Positions 23,721-31,108 of a stretch of 40,872 bases of DNA are shown here, piece after piece. The notes under the pieces were generated by a model. That model made no database searches, was not told where the DNA came from, and saw only the letters and a list, made by a program, of their open reading frames with translations. Source of the DNA: CAZKTS01 sp964555735 (GTDB lineage: Bacteria; Actinomycetota; Acidimicrobiia; IMCC26256; PALSA-555); assembly GCA_964555735.1 (NCBI GenBank), contig CAZKTS010000091.1, forward strand, positions 1 to 40,872, read 5' to 3'. Position 1 is the first letter of the stretch, and each line of letters opens with the position of its first letter. A program made the position numbers and the translations under genes.

Positions 23721-24896
23721 GTGAACCTGTTCGACGTCGCCGTGATCCTGATCGCGGGCGGCGCCGGCTACTTGGGCTACCGCTACGGCTTCACGGCCCG
23801 CGCGCTCGGATGGCTCGGGCTCGTCGCGGGCATCACGATCGGCGCGTTGTTCGTCGACGACGTCGCGCGGGCACTCCAGGGGTCGACCCCCCGCACGCGC
23901 CTGCTCGGTGCGCTGGCGTTCCTCTTCCTCGTCACGATCATCGGCCAGAGCCTCGGCGTCGCCCTCGGTTCGCTGCTGCGGCGGTACCTGCCGGCTCGGG
24001 GCTTGCTGTCGACCGCCGACCGCGTGGTCGGCGCACTGGTCGGCGTGTTCGCGGTGCTCTTCGTGGTGTGGCTGCTGGTCCCGGCGTTCGCCAGCGCGTC
24101 GGGATGGCCCGCGCGGGCGGTGCGCGGCTCGGCGATCGCGCGTGCTGTCGACCGCTTCGCGCCGTCGCCACCGGGCTCGTTGTCTGCGCTCGGTCGGCTG
24201 GTGGGGGATGCGCCGTTCCCCGAGGTCTTCGACCGCCTCACGTCACCCGACGTCGGCGACCCGCCGAACACCGCTCTCGCGCCCGAGGTCGCGGCGCGGG
24301 TGCTGCCGTCGGTGGTGCGGGTCGAGGGCCAGGCGTGCGACCTCATCCAGCAGGGGAGCGGGTTCGTCGCGGCTCCGGACATCGTGGTCACGAACGCGCA
24401 CGTGGTCGGTGGCGAACCGGCGACCGAGGTGTTCACCCCGGATGGCCGCCGACTCGACGCCCGCGTCGTCGCGTTCGACGCCGACCGTGATCTCGCGGTG
24501 CTGCGCGTGCCCGGACTCGACCTCGCGCCGCTGGATCGTGGCGATGCCGAGGTGGACGCGACCGGTGCGGTGATCGGCTACCCGGGGGGCGGTCCCGAGA
24601 CCGTCTCACCGGCGCGCATCGCGCAGCGGATCACCGCGAAGGGAACGAACATCTACCGCACCGCATCGTCGAGCCGCGAGGTGTTCGTGCTCGCGGCGGA
24701 GCTCGACCCCGGTGACTCGGGCGGCGCGTTGGTCGACCAGGCCGGACGAGTGGTGGGCAGCGCGTTCGCGGTGGACCCGTCGAGCGAGACGACGGCCTAC
24801 GCGTTGACGAACGACGAGGTGCGACGCGTCCTGGATCCGGTGCTCAGCAGCGGCGCGAGCAGTCCGGTCGATACGGGTCCGTGCCTCGTGGGCTAG
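23721..24896 (+). CDS. MarP-like membrane serine protease (CvpA domain + trypsin-like protease)
   Basis: A 391-residue protein with four predicted N-terminal membrane helices of the CvpA/colicin V type (residues ~4-130). A trypsin-fold protease domain follows (~190-375). The catalytic triad is visible: His227 in NAHVV, Asp257 in DRDLAVL and Ser333 in GDSGGAL. This is the architecture of mycobacterial MarP (Rv3671c), a periplasmic protease needed for acid and oxidative stress resistance. Cys206 and Cys388 could form the stabilising disulfide described for MarP; that is inference. GTG 23721 follows TACCTT by 6 nt. It is convergent with the ferredoxin gene (gap 19 nt). Confidence 0.9.
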   Translation: MNLFDVAVILIAGGAGYLGYRYGFTARALGWLGLVAGITIGALFVDDVARALQGSTPRTRLLGALAFLFLVTIIGQSLGVALGSLLRRYLPARGLLSTADRVVGALVGVFAVLFVVWLLVPAFASASGWPARAVRGSAIARAVDRFAPSPPGSLSALGRLVGDAPFPEVFDRLTSPDVGDPPNTALAPEVAARVLPSVVRVEGQACDLIQQGSGFVAAPDIVVTNAHVVGGEPATEVFTPDGRRLDARVVAFDADRDLAVLRVPGLDLAPLDRGDAEVDATGAVIGYPGGGPETVSPARIAQRITAKGTNIYRTASSSREVFVLAAELDPGDSGGALVDQAGRVVGSAFAVDPSSETTAYALTNDEVRRVLDPVLSSGASSPVDTGPCLVG

Positions 24897-24915
24897 CCCG
24901 GGGGAGAGACCGAGG

Positions 24916-25152
24916 TCAGTCGACCTCGATGAAGATGCACTCGCCGGGGCACTCCTCGGCGGACTCGATGACCGCCTCTTCCATGCCGGCCGGCACGGCC
25001 GCGAGGCCCTCGGCGCCGCCCGGGTCGCTGAAGACCTTGGCGCCTTCCTTGACGTAGGCGAGGCCGTCGTCGAGCAGGGTGAACACGTCGGGCGCGATCT
25101 CCTCGCAGAGCCCGTCACCGGTGCAGAGGTCCTGGTCGATCCAGACCTTCAT
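24916..25152 (-). CDS. Small single-cluster ferredoxin with Asp at the second ligand position
   Basis: A 78-residue ferredoxin. The N-terminal motif is CTGDGLC, that is Cys-x2-Asp-x2-Cys, and the C-terminal cysteines lie in ECPGEC. The Asp replaces the second cysteine of a classic CX2CX2C motif, as in Pyrococcus furiosus ferredoxin. The cluster may thus be [3Fe-4S] or an Asp-ligated [4Fe-4S]. Ferredoxins of this size often serve cytochrome P450s or other oxidoreductases in actinobacteria; no partner is adjacent. The start is ATG 25152, with a GAGCAGGAGA Shine-Dalgarno upstream. A clear sigma-70-type promoter lies further upstream. Confidence 0.88.
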   Translation of the reverse strand: MKVWIDQDLCTGDGLCEEIAPDVFTLLDDGLAYVKEGAKVFSDPGGAEGLAAVPAGMEEAVIESAEECPGECIFIEVD

Positions 25153-25212
25153 CTCGCGTCTCCTGCTCGAGTGGTTCGCCATCCGCGGGCCCCGGGAAGG
25201 ACCCGACGACGA

Positions 25213-25241
25213 AGCGTAGACCCCGCCATCTGATTTCTCAA
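25213..25241 (-). promoter_or_regulatory. Sigma-70-type promoter of the ferredoxin gene
   Basis: Minus strand: -35 TTGAGA (25241-25236), a 17-nt spacer, then -10 TACGCT (25218-25213). It lies ~60 nt upstream of the ferredoxin ATG and is the best-formed -35/-10 pair I found in the window. The 241-nt gap 25153-25393 otherwise holds only the ARC promoter and leader. Confidence 0.65.
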
Positions 25242-25321
25242 GCCCAGCCGGGAAATATGAACAGCGCGTTGCGGTTGGTCCTGAGGTCGAAAGGTGGCGG
25301 GGTCTCCGAAGGGGCCCGGTG

Positions 25322-25327
25322 TAGGGT
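25322..25327 (+). promoter_or_regulatory. Possible -10 element of the ARC/Mpa gene
   Basis: TAGGGT lies 66 nt upstream of GTG 25394. No good -35 is visible at 16-18 nt. The leader contains a strong AGGAGG at 25382-25387, 6 nt before the start, so this gene, unlike dop and pup, has a normal leader and ribosome binding site. Confidence 0.35.
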
Positions 25328-25393
25328 GCGCGCGAGTCGGGATCCGGCCTCGGGAACCCCCACCCCGTCGCACCCGACGACAGGAGGTGGCGC

Positions 25394-27148
25394 GTGGCCA
25401 CGGAGCACGAGCGACGACTCGCCGAGTACGAGCGTCAGGTCGGTGAGCTCCAGTCACAGGTCAAGGGGCTGGAGGAAGAGGTCGTCGTCCTGCGGCGCCG
25501 GCTCCAGGACGCCCCGAAGCGGGTCCGCACGCTCGAGGAGCGGCTGCTCGAGGCCAAGGGCCAGCTCGCCCAGGCGGTCTCGCAGAACGAGCGCCTGTCG
25601 GCGACGCTCCGGGAGGCGCGCGAGCACATCGCTGCGCTCCGCGAGGAGGTCGAGAAGCTCACCATGCCGCCGTCGGCCTACGGCACCTTCCTGGGCGGCA
25701 ACGACGACGGCACCGTCGACATCTTCACCGCCGGCCGCAAGATGCGGGTGTCGGTGCACCCCGAGGTCGAAGTCGAGTCGCTGGCTCGCGGCCAGGAGGT
25801 CGCGCTCAACGAGTCGCTCAACGTGGTGCTCGCACGTGGCGTCGAGGTCTCGGGTGAGGTCGTGATCCTGAAGGAGCTGCTCGAGGACGCGAGCCGCGTG
25901 CTCGTCGTGGGGCGCGCCGACGAGGAGCGGGTCTGCGAGCTCGCGGGCACGCTCTTCGACACGAAGCTCCGCGCGGGCGACCACCTGCTGGTCGACCAGC
26001 GATCCGGTCTCGCGGTCGAGCGCCTGCCGCGCCCGGAGGTCGAGGAGCTGGTCCTCGAAGAGGTCCCCGACGTCACCTACAGCGACGTCGGCGGCCTGGA
26101 CGACCAGATCGAGCAGATCCAGGATGCCGTCGAGCTGCCGTACCTGCACGCCGACCTGTTCCTCGAGCACCAGCTCCAGCCGCCGAAGGGCATCCTGCTC
26201 TACGGCCCGCCGGGCTGCGGCAAGACGCTGATCGCGAAGGCGGTGGCGAACTCCCTCGCCAAGCGCGTGTCGGAGAAGACGGGGAGCGACTCGACGCGGT
26301 CGTACTTCCTCAACATCAAGGGCCCCGAGCTGCTCAACAAGTACGTCGGCGAGACCGAGCGCCAGATCCGGCTCATCTTCCAGCGCGCGCGGGAGAAGTC
26401 CGAAGAGGGCGTGCCGGTGATCGTGTTCTTCGACGAGATGGACTCGCTGTTCCGCACGCGCGGCACCGGCATCTCGTCCGACATCGAGAGCACGATCGTG
26501 CCGCAGCTCCTCGCCGAGATCGACGGCGTGGAGGCGCTGAAGAACGTCATCGTGATCGGGGCTTCGAACCGCGAGGACCTCATCGACCCCGCCATCCTTC
26601 GGCCCGGGCGTCTCGACGTGAAGATCAAGATCGAGCGTCCCGACGAGGTCAGCGCGACCGCGATCTTCAAGCGCTACCTCACCGACGATCTCCCCATCGC
26701 CGACGATGCGGTCACCGAGGCGGGCGACCTCGCCGGTGCGGTGTCGGCCATGATCGACGCCGCGGTCGAGCGCATGTACGCCACCGACGAGGAGAACCGC
26801 TTCCTCGAGGTCACCTACCAGAACGGCGACAAGGAAGTGCTGTTCTTCCGCGACTTCTCCTCGGGTGCGATGATCGAGAACATCGTGCGCCGCGCGAAGA
26901 AGCTGTCGATCAAGCGGCAGATCGAGGGCGGGGCGAAGGGCATCTGCGCCGACGACCTGCTCGCATCGATCAAGCAGGAGTTCCGCGAGCACGAGGACCT
27001 GCCCAACACCACCAACCCCGACGACTGGGCGAAGATCTCCGGCAAGAAGGGCGAGCGGATCGTCTTCGTGCGCACGCTCATGTCGGAGGGCGAGGACGCC
27101 AAGGGCGGCCGCCAGATCGAGCGCGTCACCACCGGGCAGTACCTCTAG
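25394..27148 (+). CDS. mpa: Proteasome-associated AAA+ ATPase ARC/Mpa
   Basis: A 584-residue unfoldase. Residues ~1-90 are a coiled coil that in Mpa captures Pup. Two OB-fold regions follow (~95-225), then an AAA+ module with Walker A GPPGCGKT (~271-278) and Walker B FFDEMDSLF. The protein ends GQYL. The penultimate Tyr is the C-terminal anchor that inserts into the 20S alpha ring and opens its gate. Length is normal (Mpa 609). It is a hexameric ring that unfolds pupylated proteins and feeds them to PrcAB. GTG 25394 follows AGGAGG by 6 nt. dop is the next gene, 64 nt downstream. Confidence 0.97.
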   Translation: MATEHERRLAEYERQVGELQSQVKGLEEEVVVLRRRLQDAPKRVRTLEERLLEAKGQLAQAVSQNERLSATLREAREHIAALREEVEKLTMPPSAYGTFLGGNDDGTVDIFTAGRKMRVSVHPEVEVESLARGQEVALNESLNVVLARGVEVSGEVVILKELLEDASRVLVVGRADEERVCELAGTLFDTKLRAGDHLLVDQRSGLAVERLPRPEVEELVLEEVPDVTYSDVGGLDDQIEQIQDAVELPYLHADLFLEHQLQPPKGILLYGPPGCGKTLIAKAVANSLAKRVSEKTGSDSTRSYFLNIKGPELLNKYVGETERQIRLIFQRAREKSEEGVPVIVFFDEMDSLFRTRGTGISSDIESTIVPQLLAEIDGVEALKNVIVIGASNREDLIDPAILRPGRLDVKIKIERPDEVSATAIFKRYLTDDLPIADDAVTEAGDLAGAVSAMIDAAVERMYATDEENRFLEVTYQNGDKEVLFFRDFSSGAMIENIVRRAKKLSIKRQIEGGAKGICADDLLASIKQEFREHEDLPNTTNPDDWAKISGKKGERIVFVRTLMSEGEDAKGGRQIERVTTGQYL

Positions 27149-27200
27149 TCTCGGTCGCTCGCTGCGGCGCAGTCGCTCCGGAGCCGCGAAGGCGCACCGG

Positions 27201-27206
27201 TAGGCT
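27201..27206 (+). promoter_or_regulatory. -10 element for leaderless dop transcript
   Basis: TAGGCT is followed by exactly 6 nt and GTG 27213. No Shine-Dalgarno sequence lies between. Confidence 0.55.
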
Positions 27207-27212
27207 TGGACG

Positions 27213-28721
27213 GTGGCCGTCCCCAAGGTGTGTGGCATCGAGACCGAGTACGGGGTCGTCCTGCGCGGCGCGGGCGACGCCAACCCGGTGCTGGCGTCGT
27301 CGATGCTCATCAACGGCTACGTCGAGCACCACAAGGTCGGCTGGGACTTCGAGGACGAGTCGCCGGGACGCGACGCCCGTGGGCTCACCGGCATGGGTGC
27401 GCAGCCGCCCGAGATCGAGACCCACCTCGTCAACACCGTCCTCACCAACGGCGCCCGCTACTACGTCGACCACGCGCACCCCGAGTACTCCACGCCGGAG
27501 TGCGCCGACGCGCTCGAGCTCGTCGTCGCCGACAAGGCGGGGGAGCGGGTGCTGGCCCGCTCCATGCAGGCCGCCAAGCGGCTGCTCGAGCCCGGCCAGG
27601 AGATCGTCGTCTACAAGAACAACTCCGACGGCAAGGGCAACAGCTACGGGACGCACGAGAACTTCCTCGTCGACCGGTCGGTGCCCTTCGCCGGCCTGGT
27701 CCGCACGTTGCTGCCGTGGTTCGTGACCCGGCAGGTCTTCACCGGCAGCGGGAAGGTCGGCTCCGAGAACGGCGCCGCGGCGGTCGACTTCCAGATCGGG
27801 CAGCGGGCCGACTTCTTCGAGGAGGAGGTGGGGCTCGAGACCACGCTCAAGCGCCCGATCGTCAACACGCGCGACGAGCCCCACGCCGATCCGCAGCTCT
27901 ACCGGCGCCTCCACGTGATCTCGGGTGACGCGAACCTCTGCGAGGTCGCGACGTTCCTCAAGGTGGGCACGACCGCCATCGTCCTGGCGATGATCGAGGA
28001 CGACTTCATCGAGGGCGGGGGCGGCGCGCGCAAGGACCTCGCGATGATCGGCCCGGTGCCCGCGATGCGCGCGGTGTCGCACGATCCGTCGCTGCGCGCC
28101 ACGGTCGAGCTCGCGGACGGCTCGCACATGACCGCGGTCGAGGTGCAGTGGGAGTTCCTGCGCCTCGCGCAGAAGTATGCCGACGAGACCGGCCTCGAGC
28201 AGTGCGGCGGCTCGCTCGTCGGTGGTCTCGTGCTGGAGCGGTGGGAGTCGGTGCTCGGCGCGTTGGAGCGAGACCCGATGGCGCTCGAGGGGCAGCTCGA
28301 CTGGGTCACCAAGCTCGCGCTCCTCGACGCGTACTCGGAGCGCGACGGCATCTCGTGGGGCAACCCGAAGCTCGCGCTGCTCGACCTCCAGTACCACGAC
28401 GTCCGCCCCGACCGCTCGCTCTACGAGCGTCTCGTGCGCGCGGGCAAGGTCGAGCGCATCACCACCGAGGACGAGGTGCTGCGCGCCACCACCGAGCCGC
28501 CGGGCTCCACCCGCGCGTTCTTCCGTGGTCGCTGCCTCGAGCGCTGGCCCGACGCGGTCGTCGCGGCCAACTGGGACAGCATCATCCTGGACGTCGGTGG
28601 CGACCCGCTGAAGCGCATCCCGATGATGGAGCCGCTGCGGGGCACCGAGGCCCACGTCGGCCGCCTCTTCGACGAGGTGGCCACCCCCGCGGAGCTCGTC
28701 GCCCGCCTCACCGGCCCCTAG
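27213..28721 (+). CDS. dop: Pup deamidase/depupylase
   Basis: A 502-residue member of the carboxylate-amine ligase-like Dop/PafA family. It opens with CGIETEYGV, whose Glu residues bind Mg-ATP. RYYVDHAHPEYSTPE contains Asp86, equivalent to the catalytic Asp of the family. KNNSDGKGNSYGTHENFL is the shared nucleotide-site block. It is distinguished from PafA (32830-34188) by length, by HAHPEYS in place of GSHPEYA, and by its place upstream of pup, the usual dop position. Dop deamidates the Pup C-terminal Gln to Glu and removes Pup from substrates. Pup here ends in Gln, so Dop is required. Confidence 0.95.
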   Translation: MAVPKVCGIETEYGVVLRGAGDANPVLASSMLINGYVEHHKVGWDFEDESPGRDARGLTGMGAQPPEIETHLVNTVLTNGARYYVDHAHPEYSTPECADALELVVADKAGERVLARSMQAAKRLLEPGQEIVVYKNNSDGKGNSYGTHENFLVDRSVPFAGLVRTLLPWFVTRQVFTGSGKVGSENGAAAVDFQIGQRADFFEEEVGLETTLKRPIVNTRDEPHADPQLYRRLHVISGDANLCEVATFLKVGTTAIVLAMIEDDFIEGGGGARKDLAMIGPVPAMRAVSHDPSLRATVELADGSHMTAVEVQWEFLRLAQKYADETGLEQCGGSLVGGLVLERWESVLGALERDPMALEGQLDWVTKLALLDAYSERDGISWGNPKLALLDLQYHDVRPDRSLYERLVRAGKVERITTEDEVLRATTEPPGSTRAFFRGRCLERWPDAVVAANWDSIILDVGGDPLKRIPMMEPLRGTEAHVGRLFDEVATPAELVARLTGP

Positions 28722-28769
28722 GTTCCGCTGCCCGGCGGATTGCGCGCCAGGACCCCGCTCGCGCTCGGG

Positions 28770-28775
28770 TACCTT
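28770..28775 (+). promoter_or_regulatory. -10 element for leaderless pup transcript
   Basis: TACCTT is followed by exactly 6 nt and the pup ATG at 28782. The same hexamer and spacing occur at the marP-like gene (23709). Confidence 0.6.
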
Positions 28776-28781
28776 GGACGC

Positions 28782-28976
28782 ATGCCCGAACAGCAGCGAC
28801 GCCAGCGCCCCGCCCCCAAGGACCGCGTCGAAGAGACCGCCGAGGTCGCCGCACCGACCGAGCGCGGCGAGAAGCTCAAGGGCGAGCTCGACGACCTCCT
28901 GGACGAAATTGATGAGGTCTTGGAGGAAAATGCCGAGGACTTTGTTAAGTCATATGTACAGAAAGGGGGTCAATGA
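28782..28976 (+). CDS. pup: Prokaryotic ubiquitin-like protein Pup (Gln form)
   Basis: A 64-residue, disordered, charged protein. The helical ARC-binding region is the acidic stretch around residues 33-58, and the C terminus is YVQKGGQ. Pup is attached through its C-terminal residue to substrate lysines by PafA, after Dop converts Gln64 to Glu. ATG 28782 is 6 nt after TACCTT; an upstream GTG at 28740 would add 14 atypical residues and is rejected. Codons 1-41 have GC3 near 90% (37 of 41). Codons 42-64 use AT-ending codons (10 of 23 end in G/C). This sudden change is unlike any neighbour except the following HNH gene. Confidence 0.97.
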   Translation: MPEQQRRQRPAPKDRVEETAEVAAPTERGEKLKGELDDLLDEIDEVLEENAEDFVKSYVQKGGQ

Positions 28977-28979
28977 CCC
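28967..28979. repeat. 13-bp inverted repeat spanning the pup stop codon
   Basis: GGGTCA, one A, TGACCC: perfect 6-bp arms with a single central base. The right arm begins with the pup TGA stop (28974-28976). It lies inside the AT-rich tract and 53 nt upstream of the HNH endonuclease ATG. With a one-base centre it cannot form a useful hairpin; a symmetric protein-binding or cleavage site fits better. Confidence 0.6.
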
Positions 28980-29032
28980 TTATGTCCGTTTCATCGGACT
29001 GAGTGTCACACCCCGGGTTCACACTTGAGCCC

Positions 29033-29593
29033 ATGAAGCGTTGCAAGCGGTGTGGGGAGATCAAGCCGCTCACGGACTTCTACCGTGAGAAGGCCTGTCG
29101 GGATGGACATCGGCCCGAATGCAAGGCGTGCAACCTCGCCGCGCGGAAGGCGAAGTACCAAGAGGACCCAGCGCGCGAGATTGCGAGGGTCAAGGCTTGG
29201 CAACAGCGCAACCGTGACCGCGTCGTCGAATACCAACGGCGGTACCGCGCTGAGCACCGTGACCAATTCCGGGCTGGGCACCTGCAGCGGAAGTTCGGCA
29301 TGACGCCCGAGGACTATGGCGCGATGCTCGCGGCCCAGGGCGGCGGTTGCGCGATCTGCGGCGAGGTCCCTCGTCCCGGCGAGTCGTTCCACGTCGACCA
29401 CCTCGGCGAACGCGTCCGCGGAATCCTGTGCGTCCGGTGCAACAACGCGCTCGGTCAGCTGCGCGAGAACGCCAAGCTGGCCGAGCGGGCGGTCGACTAC
29501 CTCGACGCCGGCGGGTTCGTACGCAGCGGTGTGTACGACCTCCGCGACGCCGCGCGCACCCGGGCACGCGAGCTCGTTCGTGCCCCCGGCTAG
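29033..29593 (+). CDS. HNH endonuclease of the endonuclease VII type, between pup and prcB
   Basis: A 186-residue protein. An N-terminal zinc ribbon has Cys4/Cys7 and Cys30/Cys33. A long basic helical region follows (~38-88). The endonuclease VII-like HNH core has Cys106/Cys109, His120-Val-Asp122-His123 and Cys133/Cys136-Asn137. The two extra CxxC pairs and the HxDH motif fit the recombination endonuclease VII family (PF02945 type), which includes freestanding phage homing nucleases. ATG 29033 was chosen; GTG 29003 is in frame but adds a poor N terminus. No strong Shine-Dalgarno is seen. GC3 is ~79% in the first 100 codons and ~87% in the rest, below neighbours, which suggests transfer. Its role in the proteasome locus is unknown. 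Confidence 0.9.
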   Translation: MKRCKRCGEIKPLTDFYREKACRDGHRPECKACNLAARKAKYQEDPAREIARVKAWQQRNRDRVVEYQRRYRAEHRDQFRAGHLQRKFGMTPEDYGAMLAAQGGGCAICGEVPRPGESFHVDHLGERVRGILCVRCNNALGQLRENAKLAERAVDYLDAGGFVRSGVYDLRDAARTRARELVRAPG

Positions 29594-29596
29594 GGT
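29591..29596 (+). promoter_or_regulatory. -10-like element for prcBA, overlapping the HNH gene stop codon
   Basis: TAGGGT starts with the HNH TAG stop and is followed by 9 nt and the prcB GTG (29606). No Shine-Dalgarno lies between. It may drive prcBA independently of pup. Confidence 0.45.
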
Positions 29597-29605
29597 TTGC
29601 GGGCT

Positions 29606-30412
29606 GTGAACGAGTCGCTGCCGTTCTTCGCCGCGGGTTCCGACCCCGGATCGTCGTTCGTCGACCTGCTGCGTCGGGTCGCGCCCCACGACGTGCCGGG
29701 CGCGGGGGAGTGGTCCGACGCCCAGCTCGAGGTCACGCACGGCACCACCGTCGTCGCGATCCGGTACGCGGACGGCGTGGTGATGGCGGGCGACCGGCGC
29801 GCCACCGCGGGCATGGCGATCGCCAGCCGGCGCATCGAGAAGGTGTTCGCGGCCGACGACTTCTCCGGCGTCGCGATCGCGGGTGCGGCGGGGCCGGCGG
29901 TCGACATGGTGCGCCTCTTCCAGGTCCAGCTCGAGCACTACGAGAAGATCGAGGGCGAGCAGCTGTCGCTCGAGGGCAAGGCCAACCAGCTCGCACAGCT
30001 CGTGCGCGCCAACCTGCCGGCCGCGATGCAGGGCCTCGTGGTCGTGCCGCTGTTCGCGGGCTACGACGACCGTCGCCAGCGCGGTCGCGTGTTCAGCTTC
30101 GACGTCACCGGCGGCAAGTACGAGGAGATCGACTTCCAGACCAACGGCTCCGGCGGCGTCCACGCCCGCAACTGGATCAAGGCCACCTGGCGCGAGGACC
30201 TGCCGCGGGACGAGGCGCTCGACCTCGCGCTGCGGGCCCTGTTCGCGGCCGCCGACGAGGATGCCGCCACCGGCGGTCCCGACCTCGTGCGGCGGATCTT
30301 CCCCACCATGGCCACGATCGACGCGGCCGGGTTCACCGCCGTGCCCGACGACGACATCGCCGCCCGCGCCGAGCGCGCGGTGGGCGGACGTGAGGAGGGG
30401 GCCGGACTATGA
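29606..30412 (+). CDS. prcB: Proteasome subunit beta
   Basis: A 268-residue proteasome beta subunit with a ~46-residue propeptide. Autocleavage should occur in LEVTHG|TTVVAI, freeing Thr47 as catalytic nucleophile. The GDRRATAG block and the lysine in RRIEKVF follow at the usual spacing of active-site Asp and Lys. The mature enzyme forms the inner rings of the 20S core. GTG 29606 was chosen over TTG 29597. The TGA stop overlaps the prcA ATG, so the two subunits are translationally coupled in the order beta then alpha. Confidence 0.97.
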   Translation: MNESLPFFAAGSDPGSSFVDLLRRVAPHDVPGAGEWSDAQLEVTHGTTVVAIRYADGVVMAGDRRATAGMAIASRRIEKVFAADDFSGVAIAGAAGPAVDMVRLFQVQLEHYEKIEGEQLSLEGKANQLAQLVRANLPAAMQGLVVVPLFAGYDDRRQRGRVFSFDVTGGKYEEIDFQTNGSGGVHARNWIKATWREDLPRDEALDLALRALFAAADEDAATGGPDLVRRIFPTMATIDAAGFTAVPDDDIAARAERAVGGREEGAGL

Positions 30413-31092
30413 CGATGCCCTTCTACGTCTCGCCCGAGCAGGTGATGAAGGACCGCGCCGACTACGCGCGCAAGGGCATCGCCCGCGGCCGCAGCCTGGT
30501 CGCGATGACCGCGGTCGAGGGCATCGTCATCGTCGCCGAGAACCCCTCGCGCACGCTCTACAAGATCTCCGAGATCTACGACCGCATCGCGTTCGCCGGC
30601 GTCGGCAAGTACAACGAGTTCGAGATGCTGCGCATCGCCGGGGTGCGCCAGGCCGACGTGAAGGGCTACTCGTTCGCGCGTGAAGACGTGAACGCCCGCT
30701 CACTCGCCAACGCCTACGCGCAGACGCTCGGGCAGGTCTTCACCCACGAGATGAAGCCGTACGAGGTCGAGATCCTGGTCGCCCAGGTCGCCGACGACGC
30801 CTCGGAGGACGAGCTCTTCCACATCCTCTACGACGGCACGGTGATGGACGAAGAGGGGTACACGGTGCTCGGCGGGCAGGCCGAGACGATCCAGGACGCC
30901 CTCCGCGCCGACTACACCGCCACGATCGGCCTCGCCGGTGTCGTGCAGCTCGGCGCCAAGGTGCTGAGCGGCGCCGACGGCGCGACGCTGCCGGCCGACC
31001 AGCTCGAGGTCGCGATGCTCGACCGCACGCGCGAGCGACGGGCCTTCCGTCGCATCACCGGTCCCGACCTCGAAGGGCTGCTCACCGGCTGA
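30409..31092 (+). CDS. prcA: Proteasome subunit alpha
   Basis: A 227-residue alpha subunit. The N terminus has the alpha-type gate segment and helix H0 (MPFYVSPEQVMKDRADYARKGIARG). The rest has the Ntn fold with GRSLVAMTAVEGIVIVAE and RIAFAGVGKYNEF, and no catalytic Thr. Alpha rings cap the 20S core and dock the ARC/Mpa C-terminal QYL tail. ATG 30409 overlaps the prcB stop (ATGA). It ends 16 nt from the convergent DUF2007-like gene. Confidence 0.97.
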   Translation: MTMPFYVSPEQVMKDRADYARKGIARGRSLVAMTAVEGIVIVAENPSRTLYKISEIYDRIAFAGVGKYNEFEMLRIAGVRQADVKGYSFAREDVNARSLANAYAQTLGQVFTHEMKPYEVEILVAQVADDASEDELFHILYDGTVMDEEGYTVLGGQAETIQDALRADYTATIGLAGVVQLGAKVLSGADGATLPADQLEVAMLDRTRERRAFRRITGPDLEGLLTG

Positions 31093-31108
31093 GCGCTCCG
31101 GGTGGGCG

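Noticed and set aside
24890..24899. GGGCTAGCCC at the end of the marP-like gene as a terminator
   Set aside because: A palindrome with no loop and no U-tract; it cannot form a stable hairpin by itself.
25454..27313. 619-codon minus-strand frame opposite ARC/Mpa
   Set aside because: Antisense to a certain gene, with His/Leu/Asp-rich composition and no recognisable domain. It is an artefact of GC bias.
28740..28781. Longer Pup with 14 extra N-terminal residues from GTG 28740
   Set aside because: The extension lies over the -10 hexamer, and ATG 28782 fits both Pup length (64) and the 6-nt leaderless spacing.
28977..29032. Group I or II intron, or intein, linked to the HNH gene at the end of pup
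   Set aside because: pup is complete with a normal stop, the gap is only 56 nt, and no intron core or intein splicing motifs are visible. The nuclease is freestanding.
29594..29605. Remnant of an original pup 3' end left downstream of the HNH gene
   Set aside because: I looked for a displaced copy of the GGQ-stop region; only 12 nt separate the HNH stop from prcB and none match. The replacement-tail idea cannot be supported this way.
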